Assembly (NCBI GenBank): GCA_024449915.1 | Contig: JAMZAV010000160.1 | Location: 744,001-808,000, forward strand | Source of the DNA: Sweltsa coloradensis | Taxonomy: Eukaryota; Arthropoda; Insecta; Plecoptera; Chloroperlidae | Length of the DNA: 64,000 nt | Direction: 5' to 3' | Shown: positions 12,373 through 23,913 of the stretch, one piece after another | Numbering within the stretch: the stretch's first letter is position 1 | Layout: each line of letters starts with the position of its first letter | Program-made: the position numbers and the translations under genes | Notes under the pieces: model-generated | What the model was told of the DNA's origin: nothing | What the model saw: the letters and a program-made list of their open reading frames with translations, nothing else | The model's database searches: none

Positions 12373-12884
12373 ATTCTGTGAGAACGGAATGGTAAAAACG
12401 GAATAGGCCTAAAGCATAATATAATTATTATAATTTCATCTAGCAAGATTTCACAAAGTATACCCTCCTGGATCCTTGTTCCCTAGCTATAAATCATACC
12501 CTACCTTAGGCCCTACATCATCTCCCCTTCAAACTGTTCCGAAATAGTTGGCGACATTCGGGCCAATTACAAAGTTGATTATTGTAATTAGTTTTTCACT
12601 CAGTTGATTTAGGTAATTTTCTTTGTAATTTTCCTGAGAAATAGCAGTAAACATAGTTGTTCGTAAGCCATTTTCTCTGTGTAAAGTTGTCGGAAAACAA
12701 TAACAACGCTTATTCAAGCGCAGCACTAGCGCAGTTCGCATTATAAATTTGTCACTTCCTCAATTCAGATTCTATGCAATCACGTAATGTACGTTCTGTT
12801 ATTACAGTAATGTATTTTAAGTATTGTTTGTCAGATCCTGTGCAATAACAATGCAGAATCTGTTGCACCTACATATGGTTTTAA

Positions 12885-13060
12885 ATACATTTATAGGTCG
12901 ATGGATTTTGTTACTTAACGTCTGTATTGTTACAAGTCTGTTCTATTTGTGACCGTATGAGGGATAGATGAGGATAAAGGAACAACTACAAAACTCCCGT
13001 GTATTAAATACAGATTTCGAACCCATGTCCTTAGTGATCACTTAGGACCAACTAGTTGTC
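12885..13060 (-). repeat. SINE-like repeat, family D, copy 2
   Basis: aggtcgatggattttgttac, ttaacgtctgtattg and cccgtgtattaaatacagat match copy 1. The minus strand reads aaggacatgggttcgaaatc, with the box B core GGTTCGAAAT, suggesting a tRNA-derived head. Confidence 0.45.
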
Positions 13061-13604
13061 TATTTGAGCCATTGGTTCCATTATTTATATGTATTCAATA
13101 GATTACTTTCTAGTTTCCATGAAAAGTACAAATTAATAATAAATGTTAGGTAAGCTAGGTTTCTATGTTTGTGTTAGTTTTCTATTTCCATCTCAGCTCT
13201 TTGCCTCATTTCAACTGGGCTTGGTTGATGTAGGTAGGGTTGATGCAAATAATCTATAGGCCTAGGCCTACATAAGATAAGTGGATTATTGATCAGTAAT
13301 TAGACTAGACCACCAAGACAGTAACTTTTAGCTTCTGAATTGTAGTTGCCTGGGTCATTTCATATCAAATCTAACACAGTAAAGTACAAAAAAATGACTT
13401 TACCCCCTCAGATTTTAAAAAAAAATCGGCACATCTACTCAAAACCGCAAATAAAAAAATTATTTTAAAATTTTTCGTTGTATCTCTTACGGTTTTTGTA
13501 TTGTGGGTGGCTCAAAAACTCAAATTTGGGCGCACCGACCTATAACCAAAAAATTAAAAAATCTATACCGTTGAACGTAGAAAGTTAATTCTTTGTCACT
13601 TCTT

Positions 13605-14003
13605 TGTAGTAGTAGATCAAGCAACAATAGAGTAGTAAGCATAGCCAAATGATCTGGGTTCGAGTCCCAGACAGGCTGACTTTTAAGTACACAACACACA
13701 CAACAGACGTACACAATTACTTTCGAAAAACATAAACAATTAAATAAATAAAGTTTTAGCACTTCATTATAATAGCTCAAGCAACAAAAGTGTAGTTAGC
13801 TTAGCCAGATGATCTGGGTTCAAGTCCCAACACACACAACAGACTACATAATCAATTTCGAAAAAAACATTAACAATAGAATAAAGAAAGTTTTATCTCA
13901 AGCAACAAAAGAGAAGTTAGCATAGCCAGATGATCTTGGTTCGAGTCCCAGACAGGCTGATTTTTAAGTACACACAACAGACGTACTCAATCACTTTCGA
14001 AAG
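13605..14003 (+). repeat. tRNA-like tandem array, units 1-3
   Basis: Units begin near 13605, 13760 and 13885. Each contains tagctcaagcaacaa (box A-like), gcatagccagatgatctggg and GGTTCGAGTCC (box B), then acaggctga, a tacacaacagacgtacac block, cgaaaaacat and agttttaac with a TTTT run. Unit 2 has box B changed to GGTTCAAGTCC and lacks acaggctga. Acceptor arms do not pair. A LINE is inserted after unit 3. The spacing of box A, box B and TTTT would suit Pol III transcription of ~130-nt RNAs, which is inference. Confidence 0.8.
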
Positions 14004-14222
14004 TCATGAACGCTTAAACAGCACTTACAGACTACAAGATTCCCTAATAACCATTCTTAATTCTATAAAACTATTTGGCATTAACATCACAAATGACTTG
14101 AAATGGAATATGCAAACAGATTTTGTTCGTAACAGAGCTGCTTTCTTGTTTGGGTTTGTACGGAGAATCGGTAGGAGTAGACAACGTACAATTCAAACCG
14201 CTTACCTTACTCTAACTAGGCC
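14004..14222 (+). pseudogene. LINE RT fragment, 5' part (split)
   Basis: The frame reads IKLFGINITNDLKWNMQTDF then VRNRAAFLFGFVRRIG and QTAYLTLTRP. This is the KxLGVxIxxDLKWxxH...L.xLRR...YxxLIRP segment just before the thumb of CR1-like LINEs. It breaks at TRP, where the 14223-14776 element is inserted. Confidence 0.78.
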
Positions 14223-14776
14223 GCTTCGCGAAAGTTTTTTCTAGTCGCGTTGATGGATGAGCTTTTTTGTAAGTTTTTAGAATGAGTGGGATCTCTTTAC
14301 TTTTTCATGCCCCATTGCAAAATCATTTTTGTTAAATTAGGATATTGGTTATAATAAAGTAGTATTAATTGCTATGGTAATACCAATTAATAGAAGAGGG
14401 GGGCCCGAAGATTTGCTTTTTGAACGTATTGTAGGTGATTGTTATCAAGTTTCTATAGTTTGTACTTGTTAATTATTACACACCTCAGAAAACTCATATC
14501 AAAACATTTATTTCTTCTTTCAAAAGGCAATACATCACCATTACCTTAATGTCCATGTTAAATATGAACGTTGTAGCCCCACTCGTTAGGGTCAGAATTG
14601 GCCTAAATATCACATGGCAAGTCTAACTAAGTTCGGAGATTTCAAAGGTCCCCTCCAATTTTCATCAAGATCGCATTTACCGTTTGCCCAGTAGAGCGCG
14701 AACAAATGGACAGAAAAAAAACTGCACTAATTTTTTGGGGCGGTCAGTGAAATTGAAGTCTTTGCTTCGCTCATCC
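14223..14776. mobile_element. ~560-bp interspersed repeat, copy B
   Basis: It is the reverse-oriented homologue of 4214-4786: cgcttcgcgaaag, gcgttgatggatgagctttt, ttttgaacgtattgtaggtg, ggtcccctccaattttcatc and cttcgctcatcc. It is flanked by aactaggcc (14214-14222) and aattagacc (14777-14785), 7 of 9 matching, an aged target duplication. Removing it rejoins the LINE peptide TRP to RPVLTYGN. Confidence 0.82.
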
Positions 14777-15465
14777 AATTAGACCTGTTTTAACATATGG
14801 CAATTCAGCGTGGCATCTAACTACTCGGCAAAATATGTGCAAACTAGAAGGCATACAGAATAGAGCCACTAAAATGATTTTAGGTAAGGCTAGTTTCAAC
14901 CCCAGTGCTACTGCACGCCGCAATATATGTAAAATTCCTTCAATTAAAAATTTTTGTAAGCAAGCTGATGTTAAGTTGTTGAGGGGTATGCTGTGTGGTA
15001 AAGTGGATGTAGATCCGTTATTAAGAATATCCATTAGCAAAAGACAGCTACTTCGAAATGATAATGACATTCCCTTGATACCTCCATGGGCTAGAACATC
15101 AGCATATCAAAATGGTTTTTACAATAGATCTGTTTCCCTATGGAATGCACTTCCAAATAAATTAAAAACAGACAGTAGTTTCAATAGCGCCATCAAAGAT
15201 TATTTTAAGTAGGTTGTAGTTCTGTTTTTGTTAGTTGTGGTATTGTTTAGTTTTAGTTTAAATAGTGATTTTATAATATATTGACGTTTGTATTTGATAC
15301 TGTATTTAACTTGGACATTGTATTTCATTATATATTGTATAAGAGGGTGACAGATACTCACGTACTATGTGGCACGTACCTTCTGTCACTCTCGCATTTA
15401 TTTTTAATATTACATGTTCAAATGTTGTACAATAAATGCAAATATTAATAAAAAATAAAAAATAA
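14777..15465 (+). pseudogene. LINE RT C-terminus and 3' UTR (split)
   Basis: RPVLTYGNSAWHLTTRQN, LEGIQNRATKMILGKASFNP, ADVKLLRGMLCGKVDVDP, FYNRSVSLWNALPNKLKTDS and FNSAIKDYFK run to a stop at 15210-15212. This is the complete thumb/C-terminal region of a CR1-like LINE in one open frame. A 250-base 3' UTR ends in aataaaaaataaaaaata, after which the tRNA-like array resumes. Confidence 0.85.
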
Positions 15466-16400
15466 TTGTGAAAGTTTTGAACACTTCATTAAAGTAGCTT
15501 AAGCAACAATAGAGTAGATATCTAGCATAGCCAGATGATCTAGGTTCGAATCCCAAACAGGCTGACTTTCAAGTACACAACACACCACGCAACAGACTTA
15601 CACAACCACTATCGAAAAACAAACAATTAAATAAAGTTTTAACACTTCATTATAGTAGCTCAAGCAACAAAAGAGTAATTAGCATAGCCAGATTATCTAG
15701 ATTTGAGTTTCAGACTGGCTGACTTTCAACTACAAAACACCACAATACAGACGTACACAAACACCTTTCAAAAACATTAGCATTACTTCATTATAGTAGA
15801 TCAGGCAACAATAGAGTAGGAAGCCTAGCCAGAAGATCTGGGTTCGAGTCCTAGTCGGGCTGACTTTCAACTAGATAGATGTATAGACACAACAGACGTA
15901 CACGAACACTTTGAAAAACATAAGCAAATAAACATAATTCATAAATTTAGCTCAAGCAACAATAGAGTAGATAGCATAGCCAGATGATCTGGGTTCGAGT
16001 CCCAGACAGGCTGACATTCAAGTCACAAAACACAACAGACGTACACGGACACTTTTGAAAATAGCAATTTTAGATTAAACACTCATTATAGTAGCTCAAG
16101 CAAAAATAGAGAAAGCCTAGCCAGATGTGCAGATGATCTGGGTTCGAGTCCTAGACAGACTGACTTTCAACTACAAAACACACTCACAACAGACGTACAC
16201 AAACACTTTTGAAAAACATTAGTAAATAAATAGAGTTTTAACAATTCATTATAGTAGCTCAAGCAACAATAGAGTAGATGCATAGCCAGATGATCTGGGT
16301 TCGAGTCCCAGACAGCATGACTTTCAACTACAAAACAAACAGACCTTCACGGACACTTAAGAAAAACATTAGCAAATAAAGAAAGAAAATGTAAAAATGT
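15466..16400 (+). repeat. tRNA-like tandem array, units 4-9
   Basis: Units begin near 15485, 15645, 15785, 15945, 16085 and 16245 (period about 140-165). Units 6-9 keep GGGTTCGAGTCC; unit 4 has GGTTCGAATCC; unit 5 is eroded (gatttgagttt). Unit 8 has a small internal insertion (gatgtgca). All share caacagac..tacac..acac and a following aaaacat. The array is not a known tRNA cluster because only the D/T-arm-like parts are retained. Confidence 0.82.
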
Positions 16401-17205
16401 ATTCATCTAGAAGAGAGTTATAAGTAGCAAAAGTAGCATTTTTAATTAATTATCAACATTTTGTAGGTTTATAGGGTTTGGTTGTAGTAAGTGGGTGGGG
16501 TGGGGGGGACATTAATGCTGCAAAATGAGTGAAAATTATAAAAACTTAAGTTATGGTCATATTAGTGTTGATGGCAAAATTTGCAATCCATTAGGCCATG
16601 GCAGCTGTGGATTTAGTAAGGAGCTCAACAAAATTGTGTATCTTTGTTGAAACTCTTTCATTCTCATGCTTTATGTGAACTGTCTCTATATAAGTCTATA
16701 TGAATATTGCTCAATATTGTACAGGAGGAATAATCCTGCAAGCAGACTACAGCTGGCTGACTTAGCTCAGTTCAAATGCACATTCCTTAAAAAAATGCAT
16801 GCATTTCCATTTGTCAAGGAATGTAACTTGCAGCAGCTTGAATCTTTAATGGTTGAGTGTTTGAAATTGTATGTTCCAGATTATTGTGGTCACCTACAAC
16901 GCAGACAACAGTTCATCAAACAACACTCTACTGATATACAACATCTTCTACGCAGCCACACAACAGCTCCTCCCTGAAGAGTTTAAACCAGTTTCACGTG
17001 AGAACACTGTAGCCTAATCCATAACACTTTGCATTTTCAAGGCCGTGGACATAGCCTACTTTCTGGATGTTACTTATGTCACTGTTGCTCTCAATATATG
17101 CTCTTGAACTCATGCTGTTGTTGTGTTACATTGATTTGTACTTAGCACACCATTAACTATACTCTCTTCCCTTTCTAGATTATAAGCAGTTGCACTAATC
17201 CTTTT
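16401..17205. other. unassigned region with one 103-codon frame
   Basis: A + frame at 16666-16977 encodes FKCTFLKKMHAFPFVKECNL then VECLKLYVPDYCGHLQRRQQ. It has protein-like composition but I recognise no family, and no splice-supported partners were found. It could be a transposon remnant. Confidence 0.25.
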
Positions 17206-17380
17206 CTATTGGAAGTGTTGGTCATGATGATCCTATTGCTATCACTTGGTCTGTCAATGTTTCCTTCAATAGACCATCTAAATGAAAAGTGTGGAGCTCC
17301 ACACTTTTCATTTAGACTGGTCTATTGAAGGGAACATTTGACCGACAAGTGTACAATAGGACATGACCAACACTTTCAAT
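17206..17380. mobile_element. ~175-bp palindromic element
   Basis: The centre at 17296/17297 (gtggagctccac) has no loop; aaatgaaaagtgtggag is mirrored exactly, then aatgtttccttcaatagacc and its partner, and the outer arms attggaagtgttggtcatg and catgaccaacactttcaat. Small indels break the outer arms. A cruciform-capable MITE; its ttcaatagacc and atgtttccttcaa words recur in the TIR element at 36181-36619. Confidence 0.85.
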
Positions 17381-17412
17381 AATCCTTAACCCTTCATGAC
17401 CCAATTAATGGA

Positions 17413-17593
17413 CTTAGCTGTTTTTTTGAAGGCCATTTACTAGGTTGGCTGCTAACCTTGCAAGGTTTAGCAGTTGACCTAGTTTATGGACATAGCCATT
17501 TTTTTCAAGGCCATTTAATAGGTCAGCTGCTAAATTTAGCAGTTGACCTAGTTTATGGACTTAGCCATTTTTTTCAAGGCTAAATAAATATAT
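17413..17593. repeat. ~75-85-bp tandem repeat with internal dyads
   Basis: Units read atggacttagccattttttt caaggccatttaataggt with cagctgctaaatttagcagt. Two units and a partial third are present. Each holds an inverted pair around agcagtt/agctgct. Confidence 0.75.
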
Positions 17594-17660
17594 TATATAA
17601 ATAATAATAATAATTAATAATAATAATAATTAATAATAATAATAATAACAATTGCATTGG
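17586..17660. repeat. (AAT)n microsatellite
   Basis: Nearly pure taataataattaataat repeats. Confidence 0.9.
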
Positions 17661-17900
17661 AAAAATATATATTTATTAACAATATTAAATAAAATACAAT
17701 AAATATTATGAAAAACAAGCAAAAAATGGGCAAAAAACACAAAAAATGGGCCAAAAAACCGCTTTTTATACTACCTAAGTCTTTTTTGCATTTCGGAGCT
17801 ACCAAGTTTAGCGTCGAAACTTTTCACTTAAACAGAGTGTTCTCCCCAATGCTGAGACAGGGTTGATGATGAAACTCGAGAAGGACCAGTTCCTAAACAT

Positions 17901-17940
17901 TTAGTTGTGATTGAACGTACGAAGGTTCAATCACAACTAA
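17901..17940. repeat. perfect 16-bp hairpin
   Basis: ttagttgtgattgaac (17901-17916) and gttcaatcacaactaa (17925-17940) are exact inverse copies around an 8-base loop gtacgaag. Function unknown; no T-run follows. Confidence 0.8.
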
Positions 17941-18284
17941 GATGATCAGAAAATAGCAACCTCTCGTGAGATTCCATATCAGCCCCGTCAGTGCAATGGG
18001 AATAACACACTGTTTGAGTGTAGCAAAACGAGCAAAGAGTGAATGAAAATAGCCAACACCACTATGCAGGACGATGCAGCCGTGAGAACAAATACACTAG
18101 GTCATCTCCAAGGGTTAAGTGGCCATCATTGCTCCTAGTTTTTTAAGTATTGAAAACCCTAAAGTACTTCTCTGTGCTTGTAAAATAAACCATACACTTC
18201 CTCAATTCTTTGGAAACTTCTTTTATTTATTTCATGTCTATCCCATTCAGATATATATATGAATTGATTTACAAATTGCATTTA

Positions 18285-18380
18285 AATTAAATAAATAAAT
18301 TTGTATTTCGAGTCTACCCACTCCACCACACTCAGTCACAGAACTGATTTTCAGTGGGGAGGGGGACATTAAATTCACTT
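18285..18380 (-). repeat. SINE family A, 3' tail fragment
   Basis: It holds the mirrored tail: aaataaataaatttgtattt, cgagtctacccactc and ctgattttcagtgggg. Only the last ~90 bases of the family are present. Confidence 0.65.
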
Positions 18381-18540
18381 TCCTTCACCCCACGTGCATT
18401 TTATAAAAGTGGTGTTAACGCTAACAAAACTTCCAAGATTTAAAATAAAATAAATTCACAATGGTTTTCACAAAGGTTCTAAAGCTAAATTTAAAGAACC
18501 CAAGCCAAAGAGATTTCTACTACCGGCTATTGCAGACTGC

Positions 18541-18562
18541 CCCCCCCCCCCCCCCCCCCCCC
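18541..18562. repeat. poly-C run of about 22
   Basis: Uninterrupted C tract. Similar pure C/G runs occur near 1950, 9670, 33843, 43361 and 48965. Confidence 0.95.
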
Positions 18563-18628
18563 CAGGGCCAAGCAAGCACAGAAAAGTGTTTAGGGGTTGC
18601 CAATGAGCTCAATTATTGCTCGTGTTTA

Positions 18629-18910
18629 AAGCGATAGACCCCTGCCAACATTATGTTATGTGGTTTTGAGTGAACTATAGCCTGCATGAAAAAAGATTGT
18701 AATGTTATGGTAAGTAAGTTTTTAGTTAGACATTTAATTAATTAAACGCATAATCAAAATACAAACCGTACCGATTATTATATTTGAATATTTTTTCTTT
18801 CATTATATAATTCTTACAAAACCACATTACTGTTGCTATCAGTTTTTAGATATTTTCCACCGTTCTCGAGATATCACTAAAAAATGTAACTGCAGGGGTC
18901 TACCACCCTA
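18629..18910. mobile_element. short TIR element (possible MITE)
   Basis: gcgatagacccctgcc on the left is mirrored by gcaggggtctaccacc on the right, about 280 bp apart. No clear target duplication was identified. Confidence 0.4.
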
Positions 18911-19764
18911 AGAAGCTTGGTTCTTCTGAGTCGCAATGTATAAGTTCTCACAACTGTCGGCCACAATAATAGGTCTGTTCATTTCTAAAACGTAAGTTAT
19001 AAAGTAAACAAGGTTCTCCATAATTTGGTTGATGGCTACAACAAAATGGCTCAGGTGATTGAATTGTTGCACAGAAAAACAGTATTGTACATTCTTTAAA
19101 GCAGTGTTGTCCTTATAAACTTAACAGCAATTGATTTTTTTATGTAAAAAAATATTTAATGTAAAGAGAACAAGTTATTTTAATTTTGTAAACATACGTT
19201 AAAATTACTGCACAATAATTTTAGAATTTTGCCAAAAGTAGAGTAAAAGGGGGGCTCAAGTCGATTACTGAGTGAAATACACCAATTAGGCTACTATTAC
19301 TGTATAGCAGGCCTACTAATACTCATACAAGTTCAAAAATCTTATTTTATTTTCAATTTAAACAAAAATTTGTACAATGTCTACTGGTATCTTCTTCTGA
19401 AATGTCCACATTTGGCCAACTATGCTATCATGTTAGGTCTGGGCCTAGCAGTAAAAACTGTTTCTATTTCTCACAGCACATACTAAAAAGAAAAGTATGT
19501 ACGATGAGCTAGGTTCTGTGCTGTATTTATTATCGTAATCTCCATTATGGTACTGAAGACTAAGAGTTTATTTATTTTGTTTATTTAACGTTTTCATTGA
19601 TTAGTTACAAAAACTGCCAAACACTGCTTTGAAAGAATGCGTACTCTTTTCAAATTAAAATCTTGAAATCGATTTGTTTTTGGCAAAATGAAACAGGGAA
19701 ATAACCTTCAACATATGCCGGTGTGTAAACCAATATTACAACAATGAACAATGCTTTAGTCAAA
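18911..19764. other. unassigned AT-rich sequence
   Basis: No supportable gene or repeat recognised. Confidence 0.3.
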
Positions 19765-19973
19765 GCTAGAAAACAAATAAAAATAAATGTGTATGTCAAG
19801 TTGACCCACTCAGATACAAGTTACTAATTTTCAGTGAGGACATTATTACTGTATAAGATTTTGTATGATTTGCTTTAAACGTCACCTAGACACGAAAAAT
19901 TGCTGGAACCAGGATTTGAACCCGGGACCTTCTGCATTGATAAGAGGGATGAGTCCAAAAGACCAGCAAGCAT
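19765..19973 (-). repeat. SINE family A, short copy 4
   Basis: On the minus strand it reads GCTTGCTGGTCTTTTGGACT, then GGTCCCGGGTTCAAATCCTG (a good box B), then directly the family tail cctcactgaaaattagt and gagtgggtcaacttgacata. The central body is lacking, so it is a short variant. The coding frame at 19865-20206 partly overlaps it and is not a gene. Confidence 0.75.
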
Positions 19974-20886
19974 TCAGGCGCAAAAGCAAGCATGAAACTA
20001 GTACGTATAATACATATTTTGTAAATTTACATTTTTACTCATTTGTAGTGACAATCACGATTACTATATGTCTGCAATATTTAAACACAGAGTTTTATTT
20101 GTTTGATCTCTCCATATTTGATTTGATATTTGTTGTTTTAAATTATTATTCGTTAGTAAAGAAGTCACTTATTACACATACCAACAATTGCAATGCAACA
20201 ACTTAATACCGGTATACTTCGGGTACCAGTAAACAGTATTTGTGTTGTTCTATTAGAAATCGAACCTATCAAAACTTGACACACCCTATCAATATGTATT
20301 GATTGGCAAATAACTACTCTACTCGACTCTTCTCTATGTGTTCGTCCTGTCTCACTTTTTATACTCAGGTTTGCCAAAAACGAAACCAGTTTCAAGCAGT
20401 TTACAAGAGGAATACTATTGACTTTATCTTGATATAGGGCCTTCTATACCATTAGGTTAGGTCATACCGGTACCTAGCTTGAGTTTATTGTTGTAGCCAA
20501 ATTGAACAGACCTATTGTTGATTGCAAGTATGTCAGTGGTACATGATACATTTAATCAAGAGAGCTGCCTTAAAGAACAATACATACAAACAGGGCCACT
20601 TGCAAATCATGGTGTCAGCAGATCAAGCATTAGTGTACTAGTTCCAGAAAATTGTTTGAAAGCCAGACTGTGATTTGCAATTGACCATGATTAGGGGTAA
20701 CAATACCACCACCACCTTGGAATTATGTGAGAGATTTGAAACTATTGACATAAACAGCAATCTTGTAGGGTAATTAAATATTATATAAATAAAATATACT
20801 AGTATAAATATTAAATTATATATGAATATATCATATACAGTATATTATTGTAATACGTTGTATGCAATGGTATAATGAACTAGGTA

Positions 20887-21031
20887 CAGTAAACTCCTTA
20901 TAATTTGATGCCCAAGGGACCTGCCCCCCCCCAAAAAAAAAAGTTTGAATTATAATTTTGGACTATATGATGCTATACCCAAAGCTTCTGTAGGGTCTTC
21001 CAATGCAACTTTGAATTAACTGAGTTTACTG
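20887..21031. mobile_element. 145-bp pogo/mariner-like MITE
   Basis: TA-cagtaaactcct at the left and gagtttactg-TA at the right form a terminal inverted repeat flanked by TA dinucleotides, the usual Tc1/mariner/pogo insertion target. Inner text tataatttga/ttgaatta also mirrors. Confidence 0.75.
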
Positions 21032-21336
21032 TACACCTTTGCATGCCTATTTCTTTTTGAGAAACAAAATGCTTAAGGTTTTCTGAAACTAACTTTAATT
21101 GATGGCAACGTCAACGACCAACATGTAAATTAGAAGATAATTAAGATTTTGATAATAAGGTAGTAATCCCAATTAAAATATCATAATCTTGATAGGCCCA
21201 CAGGGACTGCCCATCTAGTCCTAATATTGACCTGCGTGTACTGAATGGATAAAAAATAATTTAAAACACCATTATAATTAATTATTAATTGCAACAATTT
21301 TAACCAATCAATCTGAATCTGAATTCTATTGAGGTA

Positions 21337-22277
21337 CAGTCAAACCCAACAAAAACGTTCCCTTTCATTTTGTTTTCCCGCTGGTGACGTCCAAAAATTT
21401 ATATAGGACCCGAAAATAAATCCATTAGTGTAATGATAAAATTACCCGCACAACACGTTCCTGTATGATACGTTTTTCCGCCTAATAAGCGATAATAACG
21501 TCCGATTTAATTTCTTGCTTGCCCGTACGATACATTTCCACCAATTTCTGCCAAGCTAGAATTTATCCAAATGTATAGTTTTTGCCTTTTATGAACACCG
21601 ACAGACGAATGAAGCACTATTTCCTGCCAGACAACACGTCATTGACAGCTGTAGGCTATTTCCCGCCCGCCGGCAGTTGCCTACTAGACCGGTTCCCCCC
21701 ACCCCTCCCGGCCGCACCGCCTGTGATCGCAAAGACTCGACTAGTCTCTTTCTCTCTCGGCCGGCCGGCTCACTCCACCACGCACTTCACTGCACATTAT
21801 CAGTATTTTGCACTCTCTCAGTGCCGTGTTATTCTTACGCGATAATTATTGCCAGATCATTGTTTTTAATCGATAATGCTGTCTATACAACACTTGTTAA
21901 ATTGAGGCGCAAGTGTTATGTTATATGAGTCGAGTTGCCGTGTCTTGTTCTCGGATATATATAACGCCGCCCCAACCCGCTAGCCGTGTTGCAACATTTG
22001 AAGCTGAGCTGATCTCGACCTTGGAAACTACGACCTTTCCCTAGGGACGTCAAGGATGCAGTTCAGTCGCCCATGCAAGTGCTCTCGTCGATGTGAGTGC
22101 GTGCTCGAGACCCGCCTACGGATGTCTGGCGACTGTTTACGCAGGATGCCCATTGCACTGTAAGGTTCATGCGGAAGGGCCCCTCGCTTTTTAAAATTAT
22201 TATTTTTGTTACGTTTTCCCGCCAAATACATTCAAAACGAGAGCCTACTTCGAAAACATATTAGGCGGGTTTGACTG
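21337..22277. mobile_element. 941-bp pogo-like non-autonomous element
   Basis: The ends are cagtcaaaccc and gggtttgactg with flanking TA on both sides. CAGTCAAACC-type termini are typical of pogo/Tigger elements. It holds three overlapping frames of 67-87 codons, none showing a DDE transposase or helix-turn-helix motif, so it is a deletion derivative. Confidence 0.8.
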
Positions 22278-23354
22278 TATTGTTTTATGGTTTAGTTTTA
22301 CTACTATATTTCCTGCGCAAACGGCATGAGATATCATAGTTTGGGTCAGATTGTTATGAATTAATTAACAATCACCTTCTAGATAATGCTGCTAAATTCA
22401 CTACTCAGTGCTCATGCAGCACCCAATTTTTTTTTAAATATCTCAAGTTGTAACATGATGCGCATTGTTTGAGATATTAATTAACGTGCATACAAATGTT
22501 TATTAAGCACACTAGGAACAAAATTAGTATAAAAGGTCTTGCACAAGTAAGATAATCAAGAAAAACCTAGTAGTTTGTATTGAATACTGGCACTTATCAA
22601 TCTATGATAAAGTGACTTTGACGTGGTGTAATTTATAAATCAAAATACCTATCTAAATAACAAAATTTAAGTTCTAATAAAGTATTTAGAAATTAGTTTT
22701 TAATTTAGTGCAATGATAAAAACAAGTTATGACTGAGAATTCCCCATTAGGCCTAGATCTGTGATTCTAATTTTTTAATGAGCTAAATATGTAAAATAAC
22801 GGTCTCACATTAGTACCCTGAGGTTTGACCTCAACTAAAATCTTTTAAATATACATTACAGTGTAGGCCCTACACAGTGCACACACATGATGCTGTTTAT
22901 GTGAATAAGTTTCAGGCTCAAAGAATTGCACACATCACTCACAAAGTCATGGATGGATTACAAAATAAAGGAGCTAACATTTTGATATCTTCACTCTTTC
23001 AGTTGCTAAACTAGTGCCTACAATGATATGAAAGCATTGAATGTGTACAACATTGAGTCAGCCTTTCTACCCACTTAGGCAGATCTTTTACTACTTTTAG
23101 GCCTACCCATACTGCTAGATTATATCCATTTATTTATTTAATCCCTTTATCCATTGTAACAATTAACAACAATGTGCAGCAAGGAAGCAAATCACTTCAA
23201 ATAGGAACAACTTCAAGAGTCGTGTACAGTAATTTCCTATACATAACTGTAGTCACAACTGAAGACTTAAGTAGGTACTGGTATAAATGGAAATCTATTG
23301 TCATGATTTTGTGATCCATCCAATAACTGGGAATAGAGGGCTGTGGGTGGCACC
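22278..23354. other. unassigned AT-rich sequence
   Basis: No frame with recognisable domains, and no clear repeats. Confidence 0.3.
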
Positions 23355-23470
23355 GAGAAAACAACATGGAACAAACATGAGCAATCGAGTAACAACCAGT
23401 TGTCTAGTCTCCTACAGTCTAGTTTGTCCTACAGTCACTCCCTCTACAAGCTGTGTGTGGGTGTATTGTG
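23355..23470. repeat. direct repeat, left copy
   Basis: gaaaacaacatggaac, gcaatcgagtaacaaccag and tctacaagctgtgtgtg recur in the same order at 24956-25065. The pair brackets 1.5 kb containing a hAT-type element. Confidence 0.65.
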
Positions 23471-23913
23471 TAGCACATTTATAAGTAGCCCCAAAGTAAT
23501 TGTCAAACTTGGTATTTTTCGAGCTAGGACCCATTGGCAAAAATCTCTCATAAGAAATAACATGGGGACTATCTTAATGCCCTGTGCATGACCTTGGAGG
23601 ATTTTGATCCAAAAAAATATTGACCATTATTGACGTACTCTACCTCCTTTTCTGTAAATCCTCTATATTTTGTTACGTAATTTGGGAGAGTGGTTCGGTC
23701 AAAATATGCTGATTACCAAGAAGGGGTGTGATTTTGGAATGCATATTTTTGCGTGTTTGAGAGGAGAGTATATTTGTGTACAGTTTCAAGACATAATGTT
23801 ATAAAACACCATTTTAGATTGGTACGGCGCTCTTTATCTATGTGGAACAAAAAAGAAGGAGGTTAAAGCCTGAAACTTTGTGAATGCCTTTTTTCACTAA
23901 ATGATGCTTAATA

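Noticed and set aside
13605..16400. CRISPR-like array of regularly spaced repeats
   Set aside because: The whole unit is repeated, with no short constant repeat and unique spacers; the context is eukaryotic and the units are tRNA-like.
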